From positions 1-52,828 of the IMG/VR virus record IMGVR_UViG_3300046718_001019: a stretch of DNA of 52,828 nt; one strand, 5' to 3'. This DNA comes from a virus. The notes beneath the pieces were generated by a model, which saw nothing but the letters and a program-made list of their open reading frames with translations, was not told where the DNA came from and ran no database searches. The translations under genes and the position numbers were made by a program. This document shows, piece after piece, positions 40,570 through 48,537 of the stretch. The stretch's first letter is position 1, and every line of letters starts with the position of its first letter.

Positions 40570-41381
40570 CGCGGTTGTTCCTTGGTGAGGGCGCGCACGG
40601 CGGCAGCCATCTCCGCCAGAAGGCGATCGTGGTTCGCCACGCGCAGCCCGAAGCCGGGCCCGCGGTCGAGCAGTTGCGCAGCCTCTTCGAGTGCTTCCTT
40701 GCGGACCCGGGCGTCGTGCTCGGCGAGCCACGCGGACACCTCCGCGTCCGTAGCCGTGTACGCCTGTTGCGCCAACTTCCCGCTCGCGTTCAGGGCATCG
40801 TCTGCGATGTTCTTCGCCTCGCGCATCGCGAGCCCGGCCTCTTCCTTGTACCGGTCGTCGTCCCATTCGTACGCGCCGCGCCCCTCGAGGATCCATGAGC
40901 GGCTGCGGATCTCTTTGATGATGCGGCTCAGCGCGGCGGCGAGGCCCGTGCGGTCGCGGTCGATGGCGTCCTTCAGCATCGCGATACGCGCCCGCAGCGA
41001 CTCGGTCAGCGCCTTGTCGTGCTCGGCGAGGGCGGTGCCGGACTTGAAGGTGGCGAGAGCACGATGCCCCGGGCACATCTCGTCGGGAGGGTACTCGTCG
41101 CAGATCGTGCAGTTGTTCGGCTCGGCGTGGTCGAGCGCAAATCGCAGCGCTCCCGCTAACCGCTCTGCGGTGGCCTCGGCCTCCAACTGCGACAGCGCGC
41201 ATTCCCGGGCCCTCCTCTCCCAATCGGTCGCATACGCGCGGGCTTGGTCGCGCATCCCCTGCATGCCCAACGCCTCCTCCTGTGCGGCGGCGAGCTGTTC
41301 GCGGAGGCGGGCGATCTGGTCGCACTGGGCCTCGTACGCGTCTCGCAGTGACTCCGTGGTGGGTATCGGCTTGGTGCTCAT
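40566..41381 (-). CDS. Coiled-coil protein with central Cys cluster
   Basis: A 271-residue protein made mostly of charged helices (QIARLREQLAAAQEEALGMQ; later Ala/Glu/Arg-rich repeats) interrupted near residues 95-110 by NNCTICDEYPPDEMCPGH, a likely zinc knuckle. Function unknown. Confidence 0.6.
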   Translation of the reverse strand: MSTKPIPTTESLRDAYEAQCDQIARLREQLAAAQEEALGMQGMRDQARAYATDWERRARECALSQLEAEATAERLAGALRFALDHAEPNNCTICDEYPPDEMCPGHRALATFKSGTALAEHDKALTESLRARIAMLKDAIDRDRTGLAAALSRIIKEIRSRSWILEGRGAYEWDDDRYKEEAGLAMREAKNIADDALNASGKLAQQAYTATDAEVSAWLAEHDARVRKEALEEAAQLLDRGPGFGLRVANHDRLLAEMAAAVRALTKEQPR

Positions 41382-41617
41382 GGCCGTCCTCCGTGCCACC
41401 GCCGCATGTGCAGCGCGATGTTCACGATGCGCCGGCCGCACACCTTGCACTTCGGCTTTTTCTTCCAGACGACGAACAGGCGGCACGCATCACAGCGAAG
41501 CTGCTGGTGGGTCTTGGCCATCGCCCTGAACCAGTCTTGCCGCTCGAGGTAGCCGTCGGGGATGCCGGGCTGATGATGCTGCGCCGACTTCGGGCACATC
41601 GCTCCGGGCGCGCTCAC
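41378..41617 (-). CDS. Small zinc-finger protein
   Basis: A 79-residue protein whose C-terminal half carries CDAC and then CKVCGRRIVNIALHMRRWH, a C-x2-C-x9-H-x4-H pattern close to the classical C2H2 finger. GTG start overlaps the upstream stop. Probably nucleic-acid binding. Confidence 0.6.
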   Translation of the reverse strand: MSAPGAMCPKSAQHHQPGIPDGYLERQDWFRAMAKTHQQLRCDACRLFVVWKKKPKCKVCGRRIVNIALHMRRWHGGRP

Positions 41618-42015
41618 GGCTTCCACTCCGGGTGCTTCGAGGTCATGTGCCGTCGCACGTTCTCGAACGAGCGGGTGCAGTGCGGGCAGACGCCGGCGGT
41701 GGCGCGTTTCCTCGCCTTCGTCACCGCGCCCTTGAGCGCGCGAGCGCTTGCCTCGGCGGTGGCGCGGCGCGCGCGCTCGGTCTCGAGCTGCTGCGCCTTC
41801 CACCGGAGATCAGCCGCGAGCCGATCCCGCTCCTTCTCGGCGGCGCTCGGCCCGTACCACCCGCCCGGCAGCTGACACGACGGGCAGCTGAATGACCCCT
41901 TCGAGCGCTGAAGTGCCTCGACGTGACCGTCTCCAAGGCCGAACACGAGGCCGCAGTTAGGGCAGGTGACCGCGACCAGCTTGGTGGTGATGTACTTCGC
42001 TTCGACGGTCGTCAT
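41614..42015 (-). CDS. Zinc-ribbon / coiled-coil / C2H2-finger protein
   Basis: A 133-residue protein with three parts: an N-terminal zinc ribbon (CPNCG...CPSCQ, about residues 18-47), a central coiled coil (about 58-100), and a C-terminal finger CPHCTRSFENVRRHMTSKH (C-x2-C-x10-H-x4-H). Two metal sites joined by a coiled coil suggest DNA or RNA binding as a dimer. The neighbouring gene downstream carries a similar finger. Confidence 0.65.
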   Translation of the reverse strand: MTTVEAKYITTKLVAVTCPNCGLVFGLGDGHVEALQRSKGSFSCPSCQLPGGWYGPSAAEKERDRLAADLRWKAQQLETERARRATAEASARALKGAVTKARKRATAGVCPHCTRSFENVRRHMTSKHPEWKP

Positions 42016-42257
42016 GTCGTTCCTCCCAGTGCCTGGCGCAGCCGCTCGACCGCGCCGTTGTGGTCATCCACCTTCGGGTCCGTCAGGTACCGCAGCGCGT
42101 ACTCGGCCGCCTCGCGCAGCTGCTGCACGTGCTCGTACGGCTTCGGCTTGTCGCGCAGCTTGTCGGCGGCCCAGCGCACCACGCCCTCGGCGCGGTACGT
42201 GGTCGGGGCGCCGCTCACCGTCGCGAGCTCGTACAGGGCGTCGGCGGGTACGTTCAT
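42012..42257 (-). CDS. Small hypothetical protein
   Basis: An 81-residue helical protein (VVRWAADKLRDKPKPYEHVQQL). Overlaps the zinc-finger gene and the Mom-like gene by four bases each. No family recognised. Confidence 0.55.
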   Translation of the reverse strand: MNVPADALYELATVSGAPTTYRAEGVVRWAADKLRDKPKPYEHVQQLREAAEYALRYLTDPKVDDHNGAVERLRQALGGTT

Positions 42258-43048
42258 GCCGCCCTCACGAGCTGAAACTTCGGGTATGGCAGTCCCTCGG
42301 GCATGCGGCGAGTCACCCGCCGATTCAGTCCCCAGCCGTAGCGGTGCTTGCCCGGGTGCCGTACGCGCCGCGCCACTTGCTCGAGCGCGCGATACAGCCA
42401 AGCGCCGCGATCGCCGCCGGAGTAGCGCTCCGCCCCGAACGCCTCGAGCTGGCCGCGCGCGTACACGAAGCCCCGTTCACCCTTGCGCACTTTGCCGGTG
42501 CTGCGATTCGCGAACACGGTGCCGTCCGGCAGCAGATACTCGGTCGCCCGGGATGAGAGGCCGCGATATCTCGCGTTGAACGCTTGGTAGATGTTCCCGA
42601 TGTGGCCGCCGAACACCTGGCGGCCGTCGCTGCTTTGTCGCGGGTGCGGGTCCGAGAACGAGACGACGCCGGCGACGCCCAGTGCCCGCAGCTGTTCGAA
42701 CGCCCGTGCCAGGAACCACGTCTCCCCGTTGGCCGCCACGTCGTCGAGCAGTACGAAACGCCCGAGTTCGAGCGAGTCCTTCCAGGCGTCGCCGAAAAGA
42801 GGCCGGAGTACGTGCGGCCACGTCACCGAGAAGACGGCGACGCCGACCAGGTCGCAGCGGCGGTAGAGGCCGAATCGGAACCGCGCGGCAGGGAAACTGC
42901 CCGAGTAGTGGTGCGCCTCGACGAATGCCTTCGCGGTCGTGTCGTCGCTGATCGAGCTGACGTCGAACGCTGACGTGTTGATGACCTCGCCCGCGGGTCG
43001 GTAGCTGTCGCGGCGTTCGCGCCAGCGTTGAGTGAGCGAGGAGATCAC
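42254..43048 (-). CDS. Mom-like DNA modification protein (GNAT-related)
   Basis: A 264-residue protein resembling the Mom family: AKAFVEAHHYSGSFP followed by FGLYRRCDLVGVAVFSV, ELGRFVLLDD, ANGETWFLARAFEQLRALG and VVSFSDPHPR with GHIGNIYQAFNARY. Phage Mu Mom adds a methylcarbamoyl group to adenine-N6, shielding phage DNA from host restriction. GTG 43048 follows GGAGGCGAAA, an excellent ribosome-binding site. Together with the methyltransferase at 707 it suggests modified virion DNA. Substrate and exact modification are inferred. Confidence 0.65.
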   Translation of the reverse strand: MISSLTQRWRERRDSYRPAGEVINTSAFDVSSISDDTTAKAFVEAHHYSGSFPAARFRFGLYRRCDLVGVAVFSVTWPHVLRPLFGDAWKDSLELGRFVLLDDVAANGETWFLARAFEQLRALGVAGVVSFSDPHPRQSSDGRQVFGGHIGNIYQAFNARYRGLSSRATEYLLPDGTVFANRSTGKVRKGERGFVYARGQLEAFGAERYSGGDRGAWLYRALEQVARRVRHPGKHRYGWGLNRRVTRRMPEGLPYPKFQLVRAA

Positions 43049-43179
43049 TTTCGCCTCCTGGCCAGCTCGCCCGTCTGCACCTGGCCGCAACGGTGGCAGG
43101 CCCAATAGAGGCTCCATGCCGGGTCGACGCCGGTGGACGGCAGATGCCGGCCGAGCCAGCAGAGGAAGCGGCCGATCAC
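43045..43179 (-). CDS. Very small zinc-knuckle protein
   Basis: A 44-residue protein: IGRFLCWLGRHLP followed by CHRCGQVQ. This pattern of a Leu/Trp-rich start, a conserved Gly-Arg-His and a C-terminal CxRCG is seen in many tiny phage proteins. GTG start and stop overlap neighbours. Confidence 0.55.
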   Translation of the reverse strand: MIGRFLCWLGRHLPSTGVDPAWSLYWACHRCGQVQTGELARRRK

Positions 43180-43514
43180 GGTTCGTCTCCGACCAGCCTC
43201 GTCGCGAGCCCGTTTGCCTCCGACGTCTTGTTGAACTTCGCGACGACGGCGTCCCACAGGTCGATACCCGTCGCGTTCGCGATGAGGCTCGAGCAGATGA
43301 TGACGTCCGCCAGCTCGTCGGCCAGCTGCTCCTTCGTCGCGCGGCTGCCGCGAATCCCGAGACGCTCGCGCTCGAGCTTCTTGATGATGTTACACGCCTC
43401 GCCCGTCTCGCCGGCGAGCTCGTTCCCGCGGTAGGCCAGCGTGATGCGGTCGTCGCGGTCCCATTCCGCCTGGCGCGTCGCGTTCACCAGGGCCAGCTTC
43501 CGGAGCGCGTTCAC
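43176..43514 (-). CDS. MazG-like nucleotide pyrophosphohydrolase
   Basis: A 112-residue all-alpha MazG-type protein. The metal-binding pattern ExxE...ExxD is visible as ELAGETGE (about residues 33-40) and DELADVI (about 67-73). These enzymes hydrolyse nucleoside triphosphates and, in phages, are linked to nucleotide-pool or alarmone control. A single MazG domain, the usual phage size. Confidence 0.8.
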   Translation of the reverse strand: MNALRKLALVNATRQAEWDRDDRITLAYRGNELAGETGEACNIIKKLERERLGIRGSRATKEQLADELADVIICSSLIANATGIDLWDAVVAKFNKTSEANGLATRLVGDEP

Positions 43515-45175
43515 TTTCGGCCGCCCTTCTTCACCGGCTTCTTCGCCGCCACCTTCTTCGCCTTGGCCTTCGCGACGGCCGGCGAGTCGAGCGGGTCCTT
43601 CTTCTTCGACGTCGCCCTCTTCACGTCCGCTTCGAACTTCTTCGAGCGCTCGGCCTGCTCTGCGAGGCCGGCCGCGAGCTTCATTTCCTTCTCGAGCTTC
43701 TTGACGTCGACGCCGAACTCGCCGGCGATGTCGTCGAAGCCGTCGCCGTTCATGTACCGCGGGCCGACGAGCGCCTCGAAGAGCAGCCCGACCAGCTGCG
43801 ACGCCGACAGCGACCCGGTGGCCTTGAGCAGTTCCTTCTCGCTGAGGCGGCCGGGGCCGAGGTCCTTCCAGCCGCGGCGCTCCTGTACCTCCATCTCGTT
43901 GCCGGCGCCGAGAGCCTCGCGCACCATCAGCCGCAGCACCGCCGGCGTGGCGCCCTTCTTCTCCACCGCGGTGACCATCTTCGTCACCACAGCGCGGTCG
44001 ACGAGTTCGTCGATGCTCGGCGGCGGCCGCACGTACTCGGCGGGCTTGCTTGTCTTCACCGCCTTGGCAGCCGCCGGCGTCGTGTTCTTCCTTCGCTCCT
44101 TGAAGACGCCGCCCTTCTTCAACTCGCGCGCGAGCCCGCTGCGCTCGAGCACCTTGCGCGGCGTCGCGCTGGCGTCGACGGCGACCAGGACGAGCTTTTT
44201 GAGCTGCTCGCTCGTCAGCAGGTCCTTGTAGGGCCGGTTCTGCGCGTCGTCGTGACAGAGCTCCGTCACCTCGACGTAGCCGGAGGCCGGGTCGACAGCG
44301 CCGGCGCCGCCGTTCCAGAAGAGGCCCTCAGCGTCGGCCGGCTTCATCATTTTGAAGCCCTGGGCCTCGACAGCCTGCGCGAAGCTGTTGTGCACCTTCT
44401 GCCGGTAGTCGGGCCCGGAGAGACACGCGTCTTTGTTCTTCACGTCCTCCAGCTCGGGGTGGTTCCGGACGCAGTTGGGGCATACCGCGCAGCTCTCGGC
44501 GACACAGGCGATGCCCTTCTTGTCCACCTCGAAGGGCGCCTTGCGCAGGTCGATGAGCAGCTCGCGCTCGAGCGCCGCGCACGCCTCCTTGAAGCTCAGC
44601 CCCTCGACGATGGAGAGGGCCTGCGGTTGCAGCGACTTCGCGTAGCTCGCCACGCGCTGGGCGGTGGACACCTCGATGCGCTCCTCGCCGAGCGCCTTGC
44701 GTCCCTCGTCGCCGAGCCTCAACAGCTGCAGCATCGCGTAGACCTGCGTGCGCTTGCGGCCCGAGCGCTCGCAGAGCTGCTCCATGGTGCGGCCCAGCTC
44801 GAGCTGCCACTCATACCCGCCGGCTACCTCGAGCGGCCGCAGCTCGGCGCGCTTCAGGTTCTCCTCGAGCTGGATGTCGGCCGCCTCGAGGTCCGTCTGG
44901 TTGCGGACGATGGCGGGGATGTCCTTGTGCCCGGCCGCCTTCGCAGCGCGCCAACGCCGCTCGCCGAAGACGATTCGGTGCTTGCCGCCGGCGACGGGCC
45001 GCACCTCGATGGGCTCGCGAACGCCGTGCAGCATCACTGAGCTGATGAGCTCGTTCATCGCCTCCTTCGGGAAGTCCTTGCGGGGGTTGTGGGGGTCCGG
45101 CTCGATGGCGTTGATGTCGAGCAGCTGCGAGGCGATGAACTTCGAGGGCGCGGTGAGGGCGACGGCAGCGGACAT
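43511..45175 (-). CDS. ParB-like protein 2 (large, with zinc cluster)
   Basis: A 554-residue ParB-family protein. The N-domain carries DPHNPRKDFP, FGERRWRAAKAAG and LEENLKRAELRPLE; a helix-turn-helix follows (LCERSGRKRTQVYAMLQLL). Near residue 235 there is a CVAESCAVCPNC cluster, a probable zinc site seen in phage and plasmid ParB-like proteins that act in gene regulation. Lys-rich C-terminus. It differs clearly from ParB-like protein 1. A structured 240-nt leader lies directly upstream. Confidence 0.85.
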   Translation of the reverse strand: MSAAVALTAPSKFIASQLLDINAIEPDPHNPRKDFPKEAMNELISSVMLHGVREPIEVRPVAGGKHRIVFGERRWRAAKAAGHKDIPAIVRNQTDLEAADIQLEENLKRAELRPLEVAGGYEWQLELGRTMEQLCERSGRKRTQVYAMLQLLRLGDEGRKALGEERIEVSTAQRVASYAKSLQPQALSIVEGLSFKEACAALERELLIDLRKAPFEVDKKGIACVAESCAVCPNCVRNHPELEDVKNKDACLSGPDYRQKVHNSFAQAVEAQGFKMMKPADAEGLFWNGGAGAVDPASGYVEVTELCHDDAQNRPYKDLLTSEQLKKLVLVAVDASATPRKVLERSGLARELKKGGVFKERRKNTTPAAAKAVKTSKPAEYVRPPPSIDELVDRAVVTKMVTAVEKKGATPAVLRLMVREALGAGNEMEVQERRGWKDLGPGRLSEKELLKATGSLSASQLVGLLFEALVGPRYMNGDGFDDIAGEFGVDVKKLEKEMKLAAGLAEQAERSKKFEADVKRATSKKKDPLDSPAVAKAKAKKVAAKKPVKKGGRK

Positions 45176-45417
45176 GGGTGCTCCGGGAATGAAGAGAAAG
45201 GGGATGGGAGAAACTGCCCGTGCTCGCCGGCATGACCTGTACGGGAGACCTGGCCGGCGAACACGGGGGACGGGGCCCAATGCCCCGCCCCTGGAACTTC
45301 ACGACAACGAGAGGCCACCGGTTCGCGACGTCACCTGGTACTCCGAGCCTCGCGGCTCCCAGGCTTTCCCGTTCTTGCTACCCCGATGGTTACGGACGGG
45401 CTCCTCCGCCTCTCTGA
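45176..45417 (-). promoter_or_regulatory. Structured leader of ParB-like gene 2
   Basis: A 242-nt gene-free stretch in the otherwise tightly packed leftward operon. On the minus strand it has at least three hairpins: CCTGG...CCAGG enclosing GAGCC-GCGA-GGCTC (GNRA tetraloop), CGGGGC-ATTGG-GCCCCG, and a 12-bp stem GTGTTCGCCGGC/GCCGGCGAGCAC with a 21-nt loop just before the ribosome-binding site. All work better on the leftward RNA (one G-U there is a C-A on the other strand). It could be a cis-regulatory element or an independent small RNA. Confidence 0.55.
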
Positions 45418-45969
45418 TCAAAACGGAACATCGCCGGGGTCCTTCACCGGCGCGCGCGGCGGCGAGCTGGGTGGCACGGCGCCATTCGCCTTCGGCGTGG
45501 CCGCGCTCTGGTCGAACGCGACGAGCTTCGCCCGCATCCGATCGGCGAATGCGGCTGCCTTGTCGACTGCGAGCGGCTCGCGCAGCCCGTTGCGGCCGAC
45601 CGGGTTGACCCAGCGCACGCGCGCGCGCATCACCACATTGCCCTGCGCGTCGACGACGGGCTTCCCGTCCTTCTGTTGCGCCTCGGGCTCGATGACGAGC
45701 TCGACCTCGGTGGGCGCCGACACGGCCTTCTTCCAGTCGAGCAGCTCGACGGCGTTCGTACCCTTCCATCCGCAGGCACGGAGCGCCTTGATGGTCGAGT
45801 CCACCGTGCCGTCGGTGAAGTAACCGTACCAGGTGATGCGCTCGCCCTTCAGCTCCTCGGCGAGCAGCTCGAAGGAGACGGCCACCTCTTCCTTGCCAGT
45901 GCTCGTCTCACCAAGGCCGCCGTCAATGGGCACCGCCTTGTACTTCCCTCTCAGGTTGCTCAGATCCAT
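45418..45969 (-). CDS. Single-strand DNA-binding-like protein
   Basis: A 183-residue protein with a beta-rich core (residues 10-135) and a Pro-rich linker ending in the acidic tip PGDVPF, very like the DDIPF-type tail by which SSB proteins recruit partners. The gene sits next to a recombinase-like ATPase and a nuclease, which supports a recombination role. The core itself is not clearly an OB fold by eye. Confidence 0.6.
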   Translation of the reverse strand: MDLSNLRGKYKAVPIDGGLGETSTGKEEVAVSFELLAEELKGERITWYGYFTDGTVDSTIKALRACGWKGTNAVELLDWKKAVSAPTEVELVIEPEAQQKDGKPVVDAQGNVVMRARVRWVNPVGRNGLREPLAVDKAAAFADRMRAKLVAFDQSAATPKANGAVPPSSPPRAPVKDPGDVPF

Positions 45970-45972
45970 GGC

Positions 45973-46953
45973 TCAGCTCTCTTTCGACTGCGTGTTCGGG
46001 TTGGGGTTGGACTGCGCGGCGATCGCCAGCTTGGCGATGCACCAGTTGTGGAGTTCAGCGAGCTTCTGCGCGTCGCTGCTGCCGACGCGCTCGAGCGCAC
46101 CGAGGGCCTGCTTCTCGAGTTCGCTGCCGAGCTGCACGGCGCGGTGCTTGATGGCGTCGACGAACTCGTCGGGGGCCATTGGCTGGCCGAGGCGGGCGGC
46201 CTTCTCGAACTCCGTCCAGGACAGCGGGAGCTGCAGCGGCAGCCCGTAGCGGTCCTTCGCGTCGAACGCGGCCGTGCGCTGCGTGTAGAGCAGTCGCACG
46301 CCCGTCGAGACGCCGCGCACGCGCTTCGCTTTGTCGGCGACGGCGAACGTCTCGTAGTTGGCGAAGTAGACGCCCATCGCCCACTGGCGGAGCAGGCCGG
46401 CGGCCTTCTCGTTCAGTGAGAGGATGTAGCGATCGAAGTCGTCACCCTGCGGGTTCTTGAACGCCTTGATGAGGCTGTGGCCATTGAGGATGACGTGCAT
46501 CCCCTTCTCTGCCTGCAGCCGCTCGAGCGCCCGCGCGAAGACGCGCCACTCGTCGAGCGCGGCGGTGTAGCCCTTGCCGTACCCGCCGCCGACGTCTTCG
46601 ATGCTCGCCGCGTTCGCCCGGCGGCAGATTTCCCGCCAGATGAGCGGCTCCGCCTCCGTGAGCGTATCGACAATGAGCGACTCGAAGTCGTGCTTCTCCA
46701 CTGTCAGGAGCCGCACGCCGTCGAGCACCTCCGCCCAGGTCGTCGCCGCCGGAAGCCTCGAGACGTCCATCGTCTCGGTGCCCTCCTCGGTGCCGAGAAA
46801 GATGGGCTTCGGCGCGTTGGCCCCGAACGTCGACTTGCCGATGCCGTCCGGGCCGTACAGGACGATGCGGCGGGGTCGCTTGATGCGCCCCTTGATGATG
46901 GCGTCGAGAGTCATCCGACTCAGCGGCGCGGACTGCTGCACTGCTCCGTTCAT
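45973..46953 (-). CDS. RecA-like ATPase, Sak4-type recombinase candidate
   Basis: A 326-residue P-loop ATPase: Walker A GPDGIGKST (residues 34-42), Walker B ESLIVDT (about 87-93), then a Gly-rich loop GGGYGKGY and a conserved HVILNGHS strand. The size and order match phage AAA_24/Sak4 proteins that promote single-strand annealing with a partner SSB. A strong GGAGGAG precedes ATG 46953; an in-frame upstream ATG would lack it. Confidence 0.75.
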   Translation of the reverse strand: MNGAVQQSAPLSRMTLDAIIKGRIKRPRRIVLYGPDGIGKSTFGANAPKPIFLGTEEGTETMDVSRLPAATTWAEVLDGVRLLTVEKHDFESLIVDTLTEAEPLIWREICRRANAASIEDVGGGYGKGYTAALDEWRVFARALERLQAEKGMHVILNGHSLIKAFKNPQGDDFDRYILSLNEKAAGLLRQWAMGVYFANYETFAVADKAKRVRGVSTGVRLLYTQRTAAFDAKDRYGLPLQLPLSWTEFEKAARLGQPMAPDEFVDAIKHRAVQLGSELEKQALGALERVGSSDAQKLAELHNWCIAKLAIAAQSNPNPNTQSKES

Positions 46954-47042
46954 ACTGCTCCTCCTTCTGGTTGCACTGCTCTCCTCCACACAGTCATCCC
47001 GGTCGTCGGTCGCGAGGATCGCTGCCGCGATGTCGGGAAAAT

Positions 47043-48107
47043 TCACGCGGCCTTCTTCGGCTCGGCCAACTCGGGGTGAACCTCGTCGAGCTTGCGGAAG
47101 CGCGATGGGTCATCGAGCGACGCCGCCCCGGTGCACGCGTCGAAGTACGGGCACAGCTTCCCGTTGCGACGGCAGGCATCCGGGTTCCGCTGGGCGCGGC
47201 CGGCGAGCTCGTTCTCGCGCAACTCCTTCGCGGTACTCCAGATGTCGAAGCGCGCGTCCTTCAGTTCCTGCTCGAGCCGCACGACGGCCTCGCGGCCGTA
47301 GAACTTGTCGCCGTTGGTGCAGATGGCCTCGACGACGCGTGCGCGATACTCGTCGACCGTCTCGTCCCGCGTCTGGAGGACGAAGCCCTGGACCGCGTCG
47401 CTCGTCTGCCGCCACTTCCCCTGCTGCGTCTTCACGCGCTCGCCCTTGGCGTCGAGGACGATCTTGTTGCCGTGCTCGTCGAGCAGCGGCACCTGGCCGG
47501 GGCGCTGGAGCGGCTTGCCGAGCACGTCGTAGATTGCCGCATCAGCCTGCTCGCTGAGCGCCTCGCAGCCGTCGAAGTAGACGGAGACCTGCCCGTCCAT
47601 CCGCAGGCACTGCCAGTAAACGGAGCCCGGTGACAGGTCGTCGGCCGAAGTCTTGTGCTCGATGAACTTCACGAGCCCGTCGCGCCTGTCGCGGACACGC
47701 ACGTCGAGCTTCCCGCCGAGTCGCCAGGTACGGCTGGGTGCCCCGGTATCCGGATTGACGAGGTCAGTCTCGAAGCGCTCCTCGACGCCGAGCACCTCGT
47801 AGTAGGCGGCCTCCGACTCCCAGCGCGCGTGGTAGCCCATCACCATCGCTTCGGCTCGCGCGCGGTCGAATGGGTCGGCCTTCGCACCCTTCAGTGCCGC
47901 GAGCGCGTGGTTCGACCACTCCTCGGGAATGAGCCCGGCCTTCACCGCGAGCCACCACGCCTCGAGGGCCAGATGAATGAGTGTGCCGAAGAGCAGCTCC
48001 TCGGCCTCGACGGCGGGCACGTAGCCCAGCTCGTAGCGGATGCGGTGCTCGCGCTTGCAACGGCGCGCGACGCGGAGGCGCGAGGCCGTCAGGAGATTGC
48101 TTTTCAT
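47043..48107 (-). CDS. PD-(D/E)XK nuclease with Cas4/AddB-like iron-sulfur pattern
   Basis: A 354-residue RecB/Cas4-type nuclease. An N-terminal Cys (RRCKREHRIRYELG) and a C-terminal group (PDACRRNGKLCPYFDAC, about 325-341) match the four-Cys [4Fe-4S] arrangement. Between them are GTLIHLALEAWW (motif with His), GGKLDVRVRD (catalytic Asp) and VKFIEHKTS (ExK). These are 5'-to-3' or 3'-to-5' exonucleases; next to an annealing ATPase and SSB it probably prepares single strands for phage recombination. Confidence 0.82.
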   Translation of the reverse strand: MKSNLLTASRLRVARRCKREHRIRYELGYVPAVEAEELLFGTLIHLALEAWWLAVKAGLIPEEWSNHALAALKGAKADPFDRARAEAMVMGYHARWESEAAYYEVLGVEERFETDLVNPDTGAPSRTWRLGGKLDVRVRDRRDGLVKFIEHKTSADDLSPGSVYWQCLRMDGQVSVYFDGCEALSEQADAAIYDVLGKPLQRPGQVPLLDEHGNKIVLDAKGERVKTQQGKWRQTSDAVQGFVLQTRDETVDEYRARVVEAICTNGDKFYGREAVVRLEQELKDARFDIWSTAKELRENELAGRAQRNPDACRRNGKLCPYFDACTGAASLDDPSRFRKLDEVHPELAEPKKAA

Positions 48108-48307
48108 CGCCAGTCCTCCGAGAGGCCGAGATCGTCTCGGTCGTAGTCGTCGACGCGGTCGGCGATCCGGCGCTCGAGCCGCTTGATGTGCTCCGCGTGC
48201 TCGGCCTCGTCCTCGGCCGGCGTCGGGATGAAATTGTGGCAGTACGCGCACTCGCCCGCCGCGATGCCGGTCGGCGTGAGCTTCTTTCCGCAGCCGACGC
48301 ACTTCAT
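48104..48307 (-). CDS. Small zinc-ribbon protein
   Basis: A 67-residue protein starting KCVGCGKKL...CAYCHN, a four-Cys zinc ribbon, followed by an acidic helix with several His (EDEAEHAEHIKRLE). ATGA-type coupling to both neighbours. Confidence 0.65.
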   Translation of the reverse strand: MKCVGCGKKLTPTGIAAGECAYCHNFIPTPAEDEAEHAEHIKRLERRIADRVDDYDRDDLGLSEDWR

Positions 48308-48537
48308 GGTCGCACCTCGATTCCGGACGTCCGGACAGCGATTCCGGACGTCCGGAAAGGCCTGGTCAGGTGGCTGAAGCGGTGCTTCATCTCCGCATTG
48401 AGCGCGCGCAGTGCCGCGAGCCACTTGTCGCCGCGGACGTGAAGCAGCGGGTCATTCCACTCGGTGGCGCGCCACGTCTCGTAGGCGGCGAACTCGTGGG
48501 AGCGGAGGAACTCGACGACGTCGAAGTCGGGGCTCAT
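48304..48537 (-). CDS. Small hypothetical protein ending in RTSGI repeats
   Basis: A 77-residue protein (VVEFLRSHEFAAYETWRATEW). Its last residues read FRTSGIAVRTSGIEV because two copies of an 18-bp palindromic repeat have been taken into the reading frame. Function unknown. Confidence 0.55.
   Translation of the reverse strand: MSPDFDVVEFLRSHEFAAYETWRATEWNDPLLHVRGDKWLAALRALNAEMKHRFSHLTRPFRTSGIAVRTSGIEVRP
48318..48356. repeat. Tandem palindromic repeat TCCGGACGTCCGGA
   Basis: CGATTCCGGACGTCCGGA occurs twice, at 48318-48335 and 48339-48356; each contains the perfect 14-bp palindrome TCCGGACGTCCGGA. A near-copy (TTCCGAACGTCCGGAA) lies at the end of the methyltransferase gene around 1459-1474. 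All are at 3' ends of genes and are read through as RTSGI. Confidence 0.6.
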
